From positions 39,637-103,636 of the forward strand of contig VXOR01000106.1 in assembly GCA_009840005.1 (NCBI GenBank): 64,000 nucleotides of DNA. The letters are read 5' to 3'. Shown in pieces: positions 1 to 8,012 of this stretch (position 1 is the stretch's first letter; each line of letters begins with the position of its first letter). The translations under genes and the position numbers were made by a program. The stretch is from Gemmatimonadota bacterium. GTDB lineage: Bacteria > Latescibacterota > UBA2968 > UBA8231. The notes under the pieces were generated by a model. It was not told the origin of the DNA, did no database searches, and saw only the letters and a program-made list of their open reading frames with translations.

Positions 1-1
1 G

Positions 2-2596
2 TACACCAATTACGCTAGGGATCCCTATCGGCGCTACTTTTCTCCCGGGCAGGAAGGCGACTATTTCTACGACCTGTACGGGCGCTATTTGACCAAGGGT
101 TGGCTGGTGTACGACTGGCGGCAGCGACAGCCGACCAGCTCTGGAGGTTCGGGCCTGCTCAAACCGTCCGGGCGCTACGACTCGTGGTTCAGCAACTTGC
201 TCATCGCCACCGATACCAAGGGCCAGCACTATTTGGGGGTAACCATCGGCGACCTGATCAACACCACGCTAACGCCGATGACGTTCCGCAAAACGAGGTT
301 CAACGGGGTGCAGTTCGACTATGCTGCCGACCGCTTGGCCGCTACGGTGCTGATGTCGCGGATCAGTCTGCCGGTGCATCAGATCGCCCCGGGCGTGCGC
401 GTCCCCATCGTCACCGAGAATTTTACCAACCTGCTCGGCCTCCGGGGCGAATGGAAGGTCCTCGACGCCGTGCGCTTGGGCGCGACCTTTGTCAACGCTC
501 ACAACGACCGATCGCAATCCGACCGCGGCGGCAATCCCTTCAAGGGCAAGCTGACCAATGGCCAACTGGAAAATCGCATCGACTGGATCATCGTCCGCAT
601 AACGGATGACTCGCCCGAGGACGGCGTGGGCGGCCCTACGGTTTTCAACCAAGATATTGAGGTGCATACTCAGATCGGCGGTCGCGACACCGTACTGGTC
701 GGCAGTCAGCTTGGCTTTCTGCCGCAAATAGAGGGTGGTACCACGCGCAATGGCTTTCCCGTTGCCGAAGGGGCTGGCAGCGAGGGCGAGATCACCTATC
801 GGTACAATTTCTCTGCGGAAGACCCGGCGGTGATGGCGCTGGAAGACATCATCGACGATGCCGATTTGGTCAACAACATCACCGCGGTGAAGTTCCGCTT
901 CCTACTCAACAACGACTACCGGATCGATGTCACCTCGGACGTCCAGACCGACAATGAACCGTTGGGGGCTCAATCCAAGTTTTTAAACGTGGTGCGAGCG
1001 GATGGCAATGTCCAAGACAACTCCAACCAGCGGTGGGTCGTCTTCGACTACGGCCTGCCGACAGCGACCCAGGTTTTCGGTTTTAGCTTCGAGGTCAGCG
1101 ATTGGGCGGGCTTTCGGATGTACGGCGAGTACAATGTCAACCACCAGTTCCGGCAGTACCCTAATATCGCTCGGCAGACGCATCACAGCGCGTCCGGCGT
1201 GTTGGGGGATGAGTCGGCGACGGGTTGGATGGTCAACGTCGCCAGAGAATTCTACCCCTTCTTCCTGTTCGGCGAGGCGTTCAGCATGGATGCTGAGTAC
1301 AACACCACGTCGTTCCTCGTCGATCAGGGCGGGCGGATCAATTACAGCGACGACGAAGAGGCGCGGTCGGAGTTTCTCTACGACTTGGTCGATGACAACG
1401 ACGACAACGACATCCGCCTCGACCAGCGGCGCGACAAGGAGGGGCTGGCCGACGGAGCGGTGTTTCCCGGTCTCGACGAAAACAACGACTTCATTTCTGA
1501 TTTCAATCAGAACAACACGCCAGTGCGCCCCAATTTCATGCCCGACTACGAAGAGCAGTTCCTGCGCCACTACGTCGATCGGCCGGAATTCGTCTTCGCC
1601 ATTGACTTGAACAACAATGGTTGGGGCGAGCGTTTTGAAAACGACGACGAGCCGGATTATCCCTATAAACGCGACCGGCGCGGGTACAACGCCTACTTGG
1701 GGGCGTGGCTGACGCCGGAGCTGAAGTGGATGGCGGGACAGGAGCAAGTGCAGCGCTTATCTACTGGCGCAAAGAATCTGACCCGCTACGCCCTGCTGGC
1801 CTACGAGCGCAATTTCCCAACGGTGGGAAATGTTGCTTTTTACGACATGTTCAAGCTGGTGCAGGATGACATCGCCGACGATGTAGTCCAGTGGGTGACA
1901 GCGCGTCCTGAACTGGGCAGGCCGCTGGACTCGCCGGGGTCGATGCAGCCGGTCATGGATCCGCTGGCAATGCGGGACGCCGTCGTCAATCGGCTGTGGG
2001 CTGGTTTCACTGGCAAGAGCTACAAGGGCATCAATAGCGAGGGCAAGTTCATCCACGAATTCATTCGGCAGCGCGACGCCGATGCCCGCGACCGCGCTGG
2101 CCGCAAGATCGCCCGCAACACGCGGCGGTTGGGGCTGATCAACCGCGTAGATTACCAGTTCTCGCTGGGCCGGCTGACGGTGCAACCGCGCTTCAAGCAC
2201 GAACTCTTCATGGACGACACGCCCTACAATATCGGCCGCCTAACCAGCGCCTCGACGGCCGACCGCCAAGACTGGAGCGGGATCTCCTCGCTCTTGCTGC
2301 GGCGTTCCTTTTTGAACCACGTATCGCTGCAGTTGGGCGTCGAGCACCTGATCTTCCGCGATTTTGTCCAGGACGAGACGGCTGCCGCTGGCTTGCGCGT
2401 CGGCGATACGACCGGGGATTTCAACGAGACCTCGCTCGCCGTGCAGTTTTCCATCGACAAGCCGTATCTGGGCTATACCCTGCAAACCCTGCTGGGGATA
2501 AGGGTGAGCAGACGCTACTTGGAGCGTTTTGAACAGCCGAGCGCTCGGGAGACGGGGGCCCTCTCCTTTGTGACGGTATATGGCAGTATCCGCTAA
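2..2596 (+). CDS. Large envelope protein, beta-barrel-like C-terminus (5' partial)
   Basis: The reading frame is open to the left edge, so the N-terminus lies outside the window; the first internal start-like codon (TTG at 89) is not the real start. About 860 residues remain. No catalytic domain is recognised. There is an Asp/Asn-rich stretch around residues 460-540 (VDDNDDNDIRLD, LDENNDFISDFNQNN, DLNNNGWGE) like calcium-binding dockerin or EF-hand loops. The last 180 residues are rich in alternating aromatic and polar residues and finish in short strand-like segments, as expected of an outer-membrane barrel or surface protein. It is followed after the 14-bp repeats by a lipoprotein peptidyl-prolyl isomerase, a partner often linked to outer-membrane protein folding. 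Envelope location is inferred; function unknown. Confidence 0.6.
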   Translation, partial: YTNYARDPYRRYFSPGQEGDYFYDLYGRYLTKGWLVYDWRQRQPTSSGGSGLLKPSGRYDSWFSNLLIATDTKGQHYLGVTIGDLINTTLTPMTFRKTRFNGVQFDYAADRLAATVLMSRISLPVHQIAPGVRVPIVTENFTNLLGLRGEWKVLDAVRLGATFVNAHNDRSQSDRGGNPFKGKLTNGQLENRIDWIIVRITDDSPEDGVGGPTVFNQDIEVHTQIGGRDTVLVGSQLGFLPQIEGGTTRNGFPVAEGAGSEGEITYRYNFSAEDPAVMALEDIIDDADLVNNITAVKFRFLLNNDYRIDVTSDVQTDNEPLGAQSKFLNVVRADGNVQDNSNQRWVVFDYGLPTATQVFGFSFEVSDWAGFRMYGEYNVNHQFRQYPNIARQTHHSASGVLGDESATGWMVNVAREFYPFFLFGEAFSMDAEYNTTSFLVDQGGRINYSDDEEARSEFLYDLVDDNDDNDIRLDQRRDKEGLADGAVFPGLDENNDFISDFNQNNTPVRPNFMPDYEEQFLRHYVDRPEFVFAIDLNNNGWGERFENDDEPDYPYKRDRRGYNAYLGAWLTPELKWMAGQEQVQRLSTGAKNLTRYALLAYERNFPTVGNVAFYDMFKLVQDDIADDVVQWVTARPELGRPLDSPGSMQPVMDPLAMRDAVVNRLWAGFTGKSYKGINSEGKFIHEFIRQRDADARDRAGRKIARNTRRLGLINRVDYQFSLGRLTVQPRFKHELFMDDTPYNIGRLTSASTADRQDWSGISSLLLRRSFLNHVSLQLGVEHLIFRDFVQDETAAAGLRVGDTTGDFNETSLAVQFSIDKPYLGYTLQTLLGIRVSRRYLERFEQPSARETGALSFVTVYGSIR

Positions 2597-2597
2597 G

Positions 2598-2721
2598 AGG
2601 CTCCCTTCGACAGGCTCCCTTCGACAGGCTCCCTTCGACAGGCTCCCTTCGACAGGCTCCCTTCGACAGGCTCAGGGAGCGTGTTTGGGGAATGTCGGCC
2701 CCTGAGCTTGTCGAAGGGGCA
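2598..2721. repeat. Five tandem 14-bp repeats plus inverted copy
   Basis: Five exact copies of aggctcccttcgac occupy 2598-2667, followed by a variant ending in ctcaggg. An inverted partner, cccctgagcttgtcgaagggg, lies at about 2699-2720, so the last direct copy and the inverted copy can form a long hairpin between two plus-strand genes. The core TTCGACA-GCTCAG is shared with the inverted repeat at 51919-51978 and resembles the palindromic elements found inside genes here. It may act as a transcription terminator or be a mobile palindromic repeat. Confidence 0.85.
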
Positions 2722-2782
2722 TGATATGGAAGTTTTCACACTAGCCAATGAGATAACTTCTCAGGAAATAGGTTGTAATTCG

Positions 2783-4486
2783 ATGCTGAAGAGAATGGTA
2801 GCGTGGGTTTGCGTTGTCCTGATTGCGTTGGGTTGTGCAAAGGATGCTGAGGAACTGGAAGATCCCGTTTTGGCCGAAGTGGGAGACCGCCGGATAACGG
2901 CCTCCCAACTGATCGACTTTGAACAGCGCTTGCCGGCGCAGCTAAAGACGAAGAAGTCCGGCTTAGACGGCTACCGCGACTACCTACAGACGATTATCGA
3001 CAAGGAAATTTTCCTGCAAGAAGCGATCAAAAGGGGACTCGACGAGGCACCGGAGGTGGCGCAGAAGCTACAGCGGGAAAAAGCCGAACGGGTATTGAGC
3101 CTGTTGTTCGAGCGCGAATTCCTCGCCAAGGTCCACGTCGATGAACAGGAGTTACGGGCAACCTACGAGGCTGCGGACAAGGAGCGCGAGGTCAAGCTGC
3201 GCCTGATCATCGTCGATACACAGGCAGAAGCCGAGGAGATCGGGCAAAGCCTTGCCGATGGGAGGGATTTCGCCGAACTGGCGCACAGCCGATCGCAGCA
3301 CAAATCGACGGCACCGCAAGGTGGGGAACTGGACGGCTACCTGACTCCCAAGCGCATCCCGATCTACCTGCAAGAATACATAAATGCGCTTGCGGTTGGT
3401 GAGTACTCTGAGCCGATCCGCCTGCCCAATGACCAGTTCGGGATCTATCAAGTCATGCACGCCCGGCCCGTGAGTTTTGCCACCGCGAGCAACGAACTGG
3501 AGGCCAAGCTGCGCGAGGAAAAGACGACCGAACTGATAGAGACATTCTTGGCGCAACTGCGGGCCGACATCGACTTGCAGGCCAACGCCGAGACCTTGCA
3601 ACAGCTACAGCAGTGGGTCGCGGCAGGGCGCAGAGAGTACACCGAGGCAGAGCGCGCAGCGGTGCTCTTTCAGTTCCGCGACGGCAGCGTCACGGTGGGC
3701 GATTTTTGGGATTACGCCGCAGAGTTGAAGATGGGATTTTCGGGTGACATTGCCGAGTCGGTGCGGTGGTTTGCCGAGGACGTGCTGCTGCCCCGTACCT
3801 TGTTCCTGCACGTGGCCTATGAAAGGGGGATTGACCGCGAAGAGCAGGTTGTGCGCTGGTATGAGCGCCGTAGAGACGCGCTGTTGCTGTTGGCACTTAG
3901 GCAGACGGCGGTCAAGGATCAGGTCGAGATCGAGCCGGAGGCGGTCAGGAAACTATACGACGAGCGGCCCGAGTTATTCACCGCACCTGAGGAGGTCACG
4001 CTGCAGGAGATCATGGTGCAAACCCGGGAAGAGGCCGTGGAGATTAAGGTGAGAATCGAGGCGGGGGAGGATATGGGTGCACTCGCCGATGAATACACCT
4101 TGCGGACGGTAGGCAAGGGTGCGCAGGGCACGTTCCACATCCACGCCTTTGAACAATCCTTTTATCCAGAATTGATCGACGTGGTGCGAAACGCCGAGGT
4201 CGGTCGATTGTACGGCCCGCTAGCGGTAACGGCACAGGCCGCCCAAGTGGTCGGGCCGGAGGCCATGCCTCGGGGCGGCGAGTACTATTCGGTGTTCAAG
4301 GTGCTGAAGTCGAATTTCGGCAGCGCTCCCGAGCCTTTTGACACGGCGGCGAAGCGGGCACGGGCGTTGTTGAAACGCGCCGAGGAGAGCCGCTTGGCGG
4401 ATGCGTTTTTGATGGGGCTGCGGCGTGACTACGAAGATAGGATCGTCGTATATGAAGACAATATCGAGACGTTATTGCCTCAGTAG
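2783..4486 (+). CDS. Lipoprotein peptidyl-prolyl isomerase with two parvulin-like domains
   Basis: SurA/PrsA-type periplasmic folding factor. I start it at ATG 2783 because this gives a lipoprotein signal: positive residues, a hydrophobic run, then lipobox LIALGC with the lipidated Cys at residue 18; the longer upstream reading would bury it behind repeat-derived sequence. Predicted 567 residues. An N-terminal chaperone-like segment (VLAEVGDRRITASQLIDFE) precedes a first parvulin-like domain at about residues 135-230 (AELAHSRSQ, GGELDGYL) and a second, more diverged one at about 405-510 (LQEIMVQTREEA, GKGAQGTFHIHAF). It probably sits on the periplasmic face of a membrane and assists outer-membrane protein assembly, consistent with the envelope gene upstream. 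Family assignment is firm; isomerase activity of the second domain is uncertain. Confidence 0.85.
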   Translation: MLKRMVAWVCVVLIALGCAKDAEELEDPVLAEVGDRRITASQLIDFEQRLPAQLKTKKSGLDGYRDYLQTIIDKEIFLQEAIKRGLDEAPEVAQKLQREKAERVLSLLFEREFLAKVHVDEQELRATYEAADKEREVKLRLIIVDTQAEAEEIGQSLADGRDFAELAHSRSQHKSTAPQGGELDGYLTPKRIPIYLQEYINALAVGEYSEPIRLPNDQFGIYQVMHARPVSFATASNELEAKLREEKTTELIETFLAQLRADIDLQANAETLQQLQQWVAAGRREYTEAERAAVLFQFRDGSVTVGDFWDYAAELKMGFSGDIAESVRWFAEDVLLPRTLFLHVAYERGIDREEQVVRWYERRRDALLLLALRQTAVKDQVEIEPEAVRKLYDERPELFTAPEEVTLQEIMVQTREEAVEIKVRIEAGEDMGALADEYTLRTVGKGAQGTFHIHAFEQSFYPELIDVVRNAEVGRLYGPLAVTAQAAQVVGPEAMPRGGEYYSVFKVLKSNFGSAPEPFDTAAKRARALLKRAEESRLADAFLMGLRRDYEDRIVVYEDNIETLLPQ

Positions 4487-4526
4487 TCTGAGCTGTGTAC
4501 GTTAGTGAAACCAAAGGAGAATTGCC

Positions 4527-5066
4527 ATGACAAATATATCTTTCGACGATTTTGTAAACCAACAGGAAGAGATAGCGAAGAAAGAACCACCAATCGACTG
4601 GAGCCAAATACGCGACGATTGGATGAATCATCTAGATGAATTCTATCAGCTAGCCGAGGGATTCCTACAGAAATACATTGACCAAGGTAAGGTCCGTATT
4701 ACGACGACTACCAAGGAGATCACCGAGGAACACATCGGCAGTTATGATGTAAAATCTCTTGAGGTTCAGATTGGTACCATCAAAGTTCGCTTCGATCCCA
4801 TAGGTACAAGAATTCTCGGTGCCAAAGGGCGTGTGGACATGCACGGGCCGCATGGTACGGTCAAATTTGTCCTTGTTCCGAAAACAGCTTCTTCTCCTAC
4901 TATTCGCGTCGTCATTCGAGACTCATCCAGCGAAACAAAGGATGAACCAGAACCTATTGCGGAGGAGTGGGCATGGAAAAGACGTACGCCGCCTCCGAAC
5001 ATCAAATACATCGAACTTGAAGAGGAGTCCTTCCTTTCCGCAATAATGGAAGTTGCGAATGCCTAG
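4527..5066 (+). CDS. Hypothetical protein, partner of the HEPN-type gene
   Basis: Predicted 179 residues, cytoplasmic, no signal peptide or membrane segment. A good ribosome site (aaaggaga) precedes ATG 4527. A conserved-looking central patch reads RVDMHGPHGTVKFVLVP (about residues 101-117), after a beta-rich region with ITTTTKEITEEH. The C-terminal PPPNIKYIELEEESFLSAI is acidic. It overlaps the downstream HEPN-like gene by 8 bp (ATG inside its last codons), so the two are translationally coupled. From memory, similar pairs occur in other genomes, but I know of no assigned function; an antitoxin or regulator role for the HEPN partner is inference from the pairing. Confidence 0.7.
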   Translation: MTNISFDDFVNQQEEIAKKEPPIDWSQIRDDWMNHLDEFYQLAEGFLQKYIDQGKVRITTTTKEITEEHIGSYDVKSLEVQIGTIKVRFDPIGTRILGAKGRVDMHGPHGTVKFVLVPKTASSPTIRVVIRDSSSETKDEPEPIAEEWAWKRRTPPPNIKYIELEEESFLSAIMEVANA

Positions 5067-5595
5067 TGCTCGGAGGGTCACGTTTTCTGGAGAACATCTC
5101 CCGCTCGTCGAGATTGTCCAACATTATAGCGACATAGAAGTATCCGTAAGGAACTACTTTTCTGCTGACAATATCCACTCAGGTGATCGTTTCGTCGACT
5201 ATACGCCACTGGAAATAGAACGCGAAATGACCTCCGTTCTTGCAGAATATGCACGGAGTACATCTATGAGTATCTTGGCCGCGTTAGAAGCGGCTTTCCG
5301 TATGGACTTTTTGCAGCGTTGCTATAAAAGACAAAAAGACTCTCTATCAAGGTCCTTTAGGACATTATATTAGGATAAGGGTCAATATGTGCCGCTAGGG
5401 GATATTTTTTTGCAGTGGAAATCGCATTCGACTGTTCCTCGATCTATCATTTCAGAATTAGAGCAAGCCTTCAAATATAGACATTGGCTTGCACATGGCC
5501 GGTACTGGACGCTAAAAATTGGCCGAGAGTATGACTATGACGATATCTATACGCTTGCTGAGTCGATATATAAATCATTTCCGTTTGAAGAGTGA
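5059..5595 (+). pseudogene. HEPN-type protein interrupted by an in-frame amber codon
   Basis: ATG 5059 overlaps the end of the previous gene. The frame stops at TAG 5371-5373 after about 104 residues, but the same frame continues without shift to TGA at 5595: the part before the stop (DSLSRSFRTLY) and after it (DKGQYVPLGDIF) read as one protein of about 178 residues. The second half contains YRHWLAHGRYW, an R-x4-H motif typical of HEPN ribonuclease or RNA-binding domains. A single C-to-T or A-to-T change in a CAG or AAG codon would explain the stop. It is either a recently inactivated toxin-like gene or is read through; no suppressor tRNA is visible. HEPN assignment rests on the motif and helical character. 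Confidence 0.7.
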
Positions 5596-5640
5596 CCGGC
5601 GGTACCTATGCGGTTATTCATGTTCTGAGGAGGACAAATC

Positions 5641-6792
5641 GTGAAAATCACCGATGTCGAAGTCATTCATTTTCGCACCAAACACCGCGGCCGGAGTACT
5701 AGCTCGCGCTGGGGCTATGGCGTGTGGATTGACAATGAGGAAGTGGAAGGGACTAGTGCAATCACCAGAATCTCCACTGACGAGGGCGTCACCGGGCACA
5801 TGCTGGGCGGTAACAAGGCGACTATGGAAGGTGCCATCAAAAACCTCCTAGTCGGCGAGGATCCACTAAACCGCGAGAAGTTATGGCATTGGATGGATCA
5901 GATGTCCACGTTTGGCCACAGCCTCGCCGAACACGAACTCGGCGTTGTCGATTGCGCACTGTGGGATTTGGCTGGGCAAAAAGCTGGTATGCCGGTGTAC
6001 CAACTGTTGGGCGGCACCCGCGAAAAGGTCGAAGCATACGCCAGCACGTACCCGAACTTGGGCGGCCCCGAGGTGTATCAAGAACTGGCGCGAGAGTGCG
6101 TAGCGCGCGGTTATAAAGCCTTCAAGGTACACGCCAACATCTGCTGGAATCCGCACACGCGGGAGCCAGCGCCACAACTGCCGGGATTTCCCAAGGAGGA
6201 TGTGGAAATCTGTCGCGCTGTGCGCGAGGCCGTGGGCGACGATATTGTGCTGATGCTCGATCCATTCGGCGTCTATACCTTGGAGGAATCGCTGTGGGTG
6301 GCGCGGGAATTGGAAGAGCTGAACTACTACTGGTTAGAGCACCCGATGGTCGAGACGCGGGTGGAGGCCTACCGCCGCCTGACGCAGCAGACCTCCATCG
6401 CCATCTGTTCCCCCGAACACGTCAAGGGCGGTCCCTTTACGCGGGCCGAGTGGCTGTTGCAGGGGGCCTGCGACATGCTGCGCATTGATGTGAATTACGG
6501 CGGCATCACTGGCTGCTGGAAGCTCATCAATTTGTGCCAGCTCTACGGCGTGCAGTGCGAAATACACGGGGTTGGTGCCCCGCACGTGCATTTGGCCGCG
6601 GCTGCTCCCGAGGCCACCTGCCGCTATTACGAACGCGGCCTCCTACGGCTTGGGCGCGATTACGACGAGAGCCCGACGCATCTCGATCAGATTGCCGATC
6701 CCCTGGACGACGAAGGGCGCGTACACGTGTCGCAGGAACCGGGGCTGGGGATAGCCTACAACTGGGATTATATCGATGACAACCGGATTTGA
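5641..6792 (+). CDS. Enolase-superfamily enzyme (mandelate racemase/muconate lactonizing type)
   Basis: Predicted 383 residues, starting at GTG 5641 behind a strong aggagg ribosome site. The N-terminal capping domain carries TSSRWGYG; the barrel domain has the three metal ligands in order: Asp in LMLDPFG (about 206), Glu in WLEHP (about 232) and Glu in CSPEHVKGG (about 258). A Lys in AFKVH (about 161) and a His in CEIHGVGAPH (about 307) are candidate acid/base residues. Such enzymes abstract the alpha proton of a carboxylate, most often dehydrating sugar acids. The exact substrate cannot be read from sequence. It is followed 16 bp later by a secreted carbohydrate-binding-like protein, which fits sugar-acid catabolism. 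Confidence 0.9.
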   Translation: MKITDVEVIHFRTKHRGRSTSSRWGYGVWIDNEEVEGTSAITRISTDEGVTGHMLGGNKATMEGAIKNLLVGEDPLNREKLWHWMDQMSTFGHSLAEHELGVVDCALWDLAGQKAGMPVYQLLGGTREKVEAYASTYPNLGGPEVYQELARECVARGYKAFKVHANICWNPHTREPAPQLPGFPKEDVEICRAVREAVGDDIVLMLDPFGVYTLEESLWVARELEELNYYWLEHPMVETRVEAYRRLTQQTSIAICSPEHVKGGPFTRAEWLLQGACDMLRIDVNYGGITGCWKLINLCQLYGVQCEIHGVGAPHVHLAAAAPEATCRYYERGLLRLGRDYDESPTHLDQIADPLDDEGRVHVSQEPGLGIAYNWDYIDDNRI

Positions 6793-6808
6793 CCGGAGGA
6801 ACCGGCAC

Positions 6809-7903
6809 ATGCAAAAGTGCATCGCGATCCTAACCGTTGGCGTGCTGTGGGCCCTGTCCGCTGCCGCACTGGAACGGCCGGATACCACCTTCAAAATTTT
6901 TCAGTTCCCCGCCGATCAGATTCCCCGCGTCGATGGGGATGTATCCGACTGGGGCATGGTTCCTGCTGACTACGCCATTGGCATCGATCAGTTGAAAGAC
7001 ACCGTACACGACAGCCCGATTGATACCACCGATCTAGACGTCACCGTGCGCGTCGGCTGGGTCAAGGGGCTAAACCGACTCTACTTCCTCTACGAAGCCT
7101 ATGACGACTACTGGGATTTTAGCCACCGCGATCTGCACAACGACATTTTGGAGATCGTCGTCGATGGCGATTTGTCCGGCGGGCCTTTGATTCCCCAACT
7201 GCGCGAGGACAAGGAGACTAACGGGCTGGAGGGCCTCGACGGCCACTTCAAATTCCACGGCGTCCACGCCCAAAACTACCACGTCCTGACCCCGGCCGAC
7301 GGCAAGCCTTGGACTATGGTCTGGGGTGCCAATCAGTGGATCTACGAGCTGCCTTGGGCCAATGCGGCGGCGCACTACGATTTTGCGCCGGGCGATAGCG
7401 GGCACTACACGCTCGAATTTTGGATCACCCCTTTCGACTACGCCCCCGCCGACGGGCCGGAGCGCGCCGTGGAGTCGAAGCTCGAAGAGGGAGCCTTGAT
7501 CGGCCTGAGTTGGTGCATCCTCGACTACGATGATGTGGAGGTCAAACAGCAGGAGTTTGAGGGCTTTTGGAACCTATCCCACAAGACGACCATGTTCGGC
7601 AACGCCTCCGAACTGGTCGGCTTCCGGCTGATGCCGCTGGAAGAAGCCTTCCGCGACCCGGTCGAGGCGCAATGGGAATTTACCGTCCTCGATATGGAAC
7701 GCCGCTTGGTCGCGTTCAAGGATTTGTCCTACGGGGATATCCGCTCATGGCGCTGGGATTTCGGCGACGGCAACACCTCGACCGAGCAACACCCCATCCA
7801 CCAGTACGCAGAGCCTGGGACGACCTATACAGTCACGCTCTACGTCGAAGGCCCCGAGGGGAAGGCGCGGATGTCAAAAGTGTGGGACGTGATCGTCCGC
7901 TAA
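6809..7903 (+). CDS. Secreted CBM9/DOMON-like protein with C-terminal PKD domain
   Basis: Start at ATG 6809 behind ggagga gives a clear signal peptide (MQKCIAILTVGVLWALSAAA); the earlier possible start at 6776 would mask it. Predicted 364 residues. Residues about 35-260 resemble CBM9-like or DOMON carbohydrate/heme-binding folds (PRVDGDVSDWG, RLYFLYEAYDDYWD, NDILEIVVDGDLSGG). A PKD domain follows at about 285-360 (FKDLSYGDIRSWRWDFGDG, HPIHQYAEPGTYTVTL-like). Predicted periplasmic or surface-exposed; probably binds a glycan or organises a secreted complex. Its start lies 16 bp after the enolase-superfamily gene, suggesting one transcript. Ligand unknown. Confidence 0.8.
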   Translation: MQKCIAILTVGVLWALSAAALERPDTTFKIFQFPADQIPRVDGDVSDWGMVPADYAIGIDQLKDTVHDSPIDTTDLDVTVRVGWVKGLNRLYFLYEAYDDYWDFSHRDLHNDILEIVVDGDLSGGPLIPQLREDKETNGLEGLDGHFKFHGVHAQNYHVLTPADGKPWTMVWGANQWIYELPWANAAAHYDFAPGDSGHYTLEFWITPFDYAPADGPERAVESKLEEGALIGLSWCILDYDDVEVKQQEFEGFWNLSHKTTMFGNASELVGFRLMPLEEAFRDPVEAQWEFTVLDMERRLVAFKDLSYGDIRSWRWDFGDGNTSTEQHPIHQYAEPGTTYTVTLYVEGPEGKARMSKVWDVIVR

Positions 7904-7914
7904 AACGGTCGAAT

Positions 7915-8012
7915 TAATCCTACATCATTGACAAAACGATCCGCAGATGGACGCAGATGGACGCAGAATAGGATGCTCTAGACGATCTACATTTCGAATC
8001 GTTCAAATTTGC
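7915..8012. repeat. Copy 1 of a ~90-bp dispersed intergenic repeat
   Basis: This stretch (aatcctacatcattgac, atccgcagatggacgcag, aataggatgc, cgaatcgttcaaattt) matches 39542-39639 over its whole length with scattered substitutions. Copy 1 carries one extra 10-bp unit (atggacgcag duplicated). A shorter relative, atccgcagatgacgcag on the minus strand, lies at about 38216-38250. The repeat runs into the apparent 5' end of the next ORF, which casts doubt on that start codon. Confidence 0.8.

Noticed and set aside
983..1747. Long minus-strand open frames opposite the first gene
   Set aside because: Their composition (Val/Arg-rich, no family resemblance) is that of antisense shadows in high-GC coding DNA.
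2598..2667. CRISPR-like tandem repeats
   Set aside because: The 14-bp units are directly abutting with no spacers, so this is a tandem repeat, not a CRISPR array.
7987..8010. tRNA-like ttcgaatcgttcaaa segment
   Set aside because: No acceptor stem or anticodon arm could be built; the segment belongs to the dispersed repeat.
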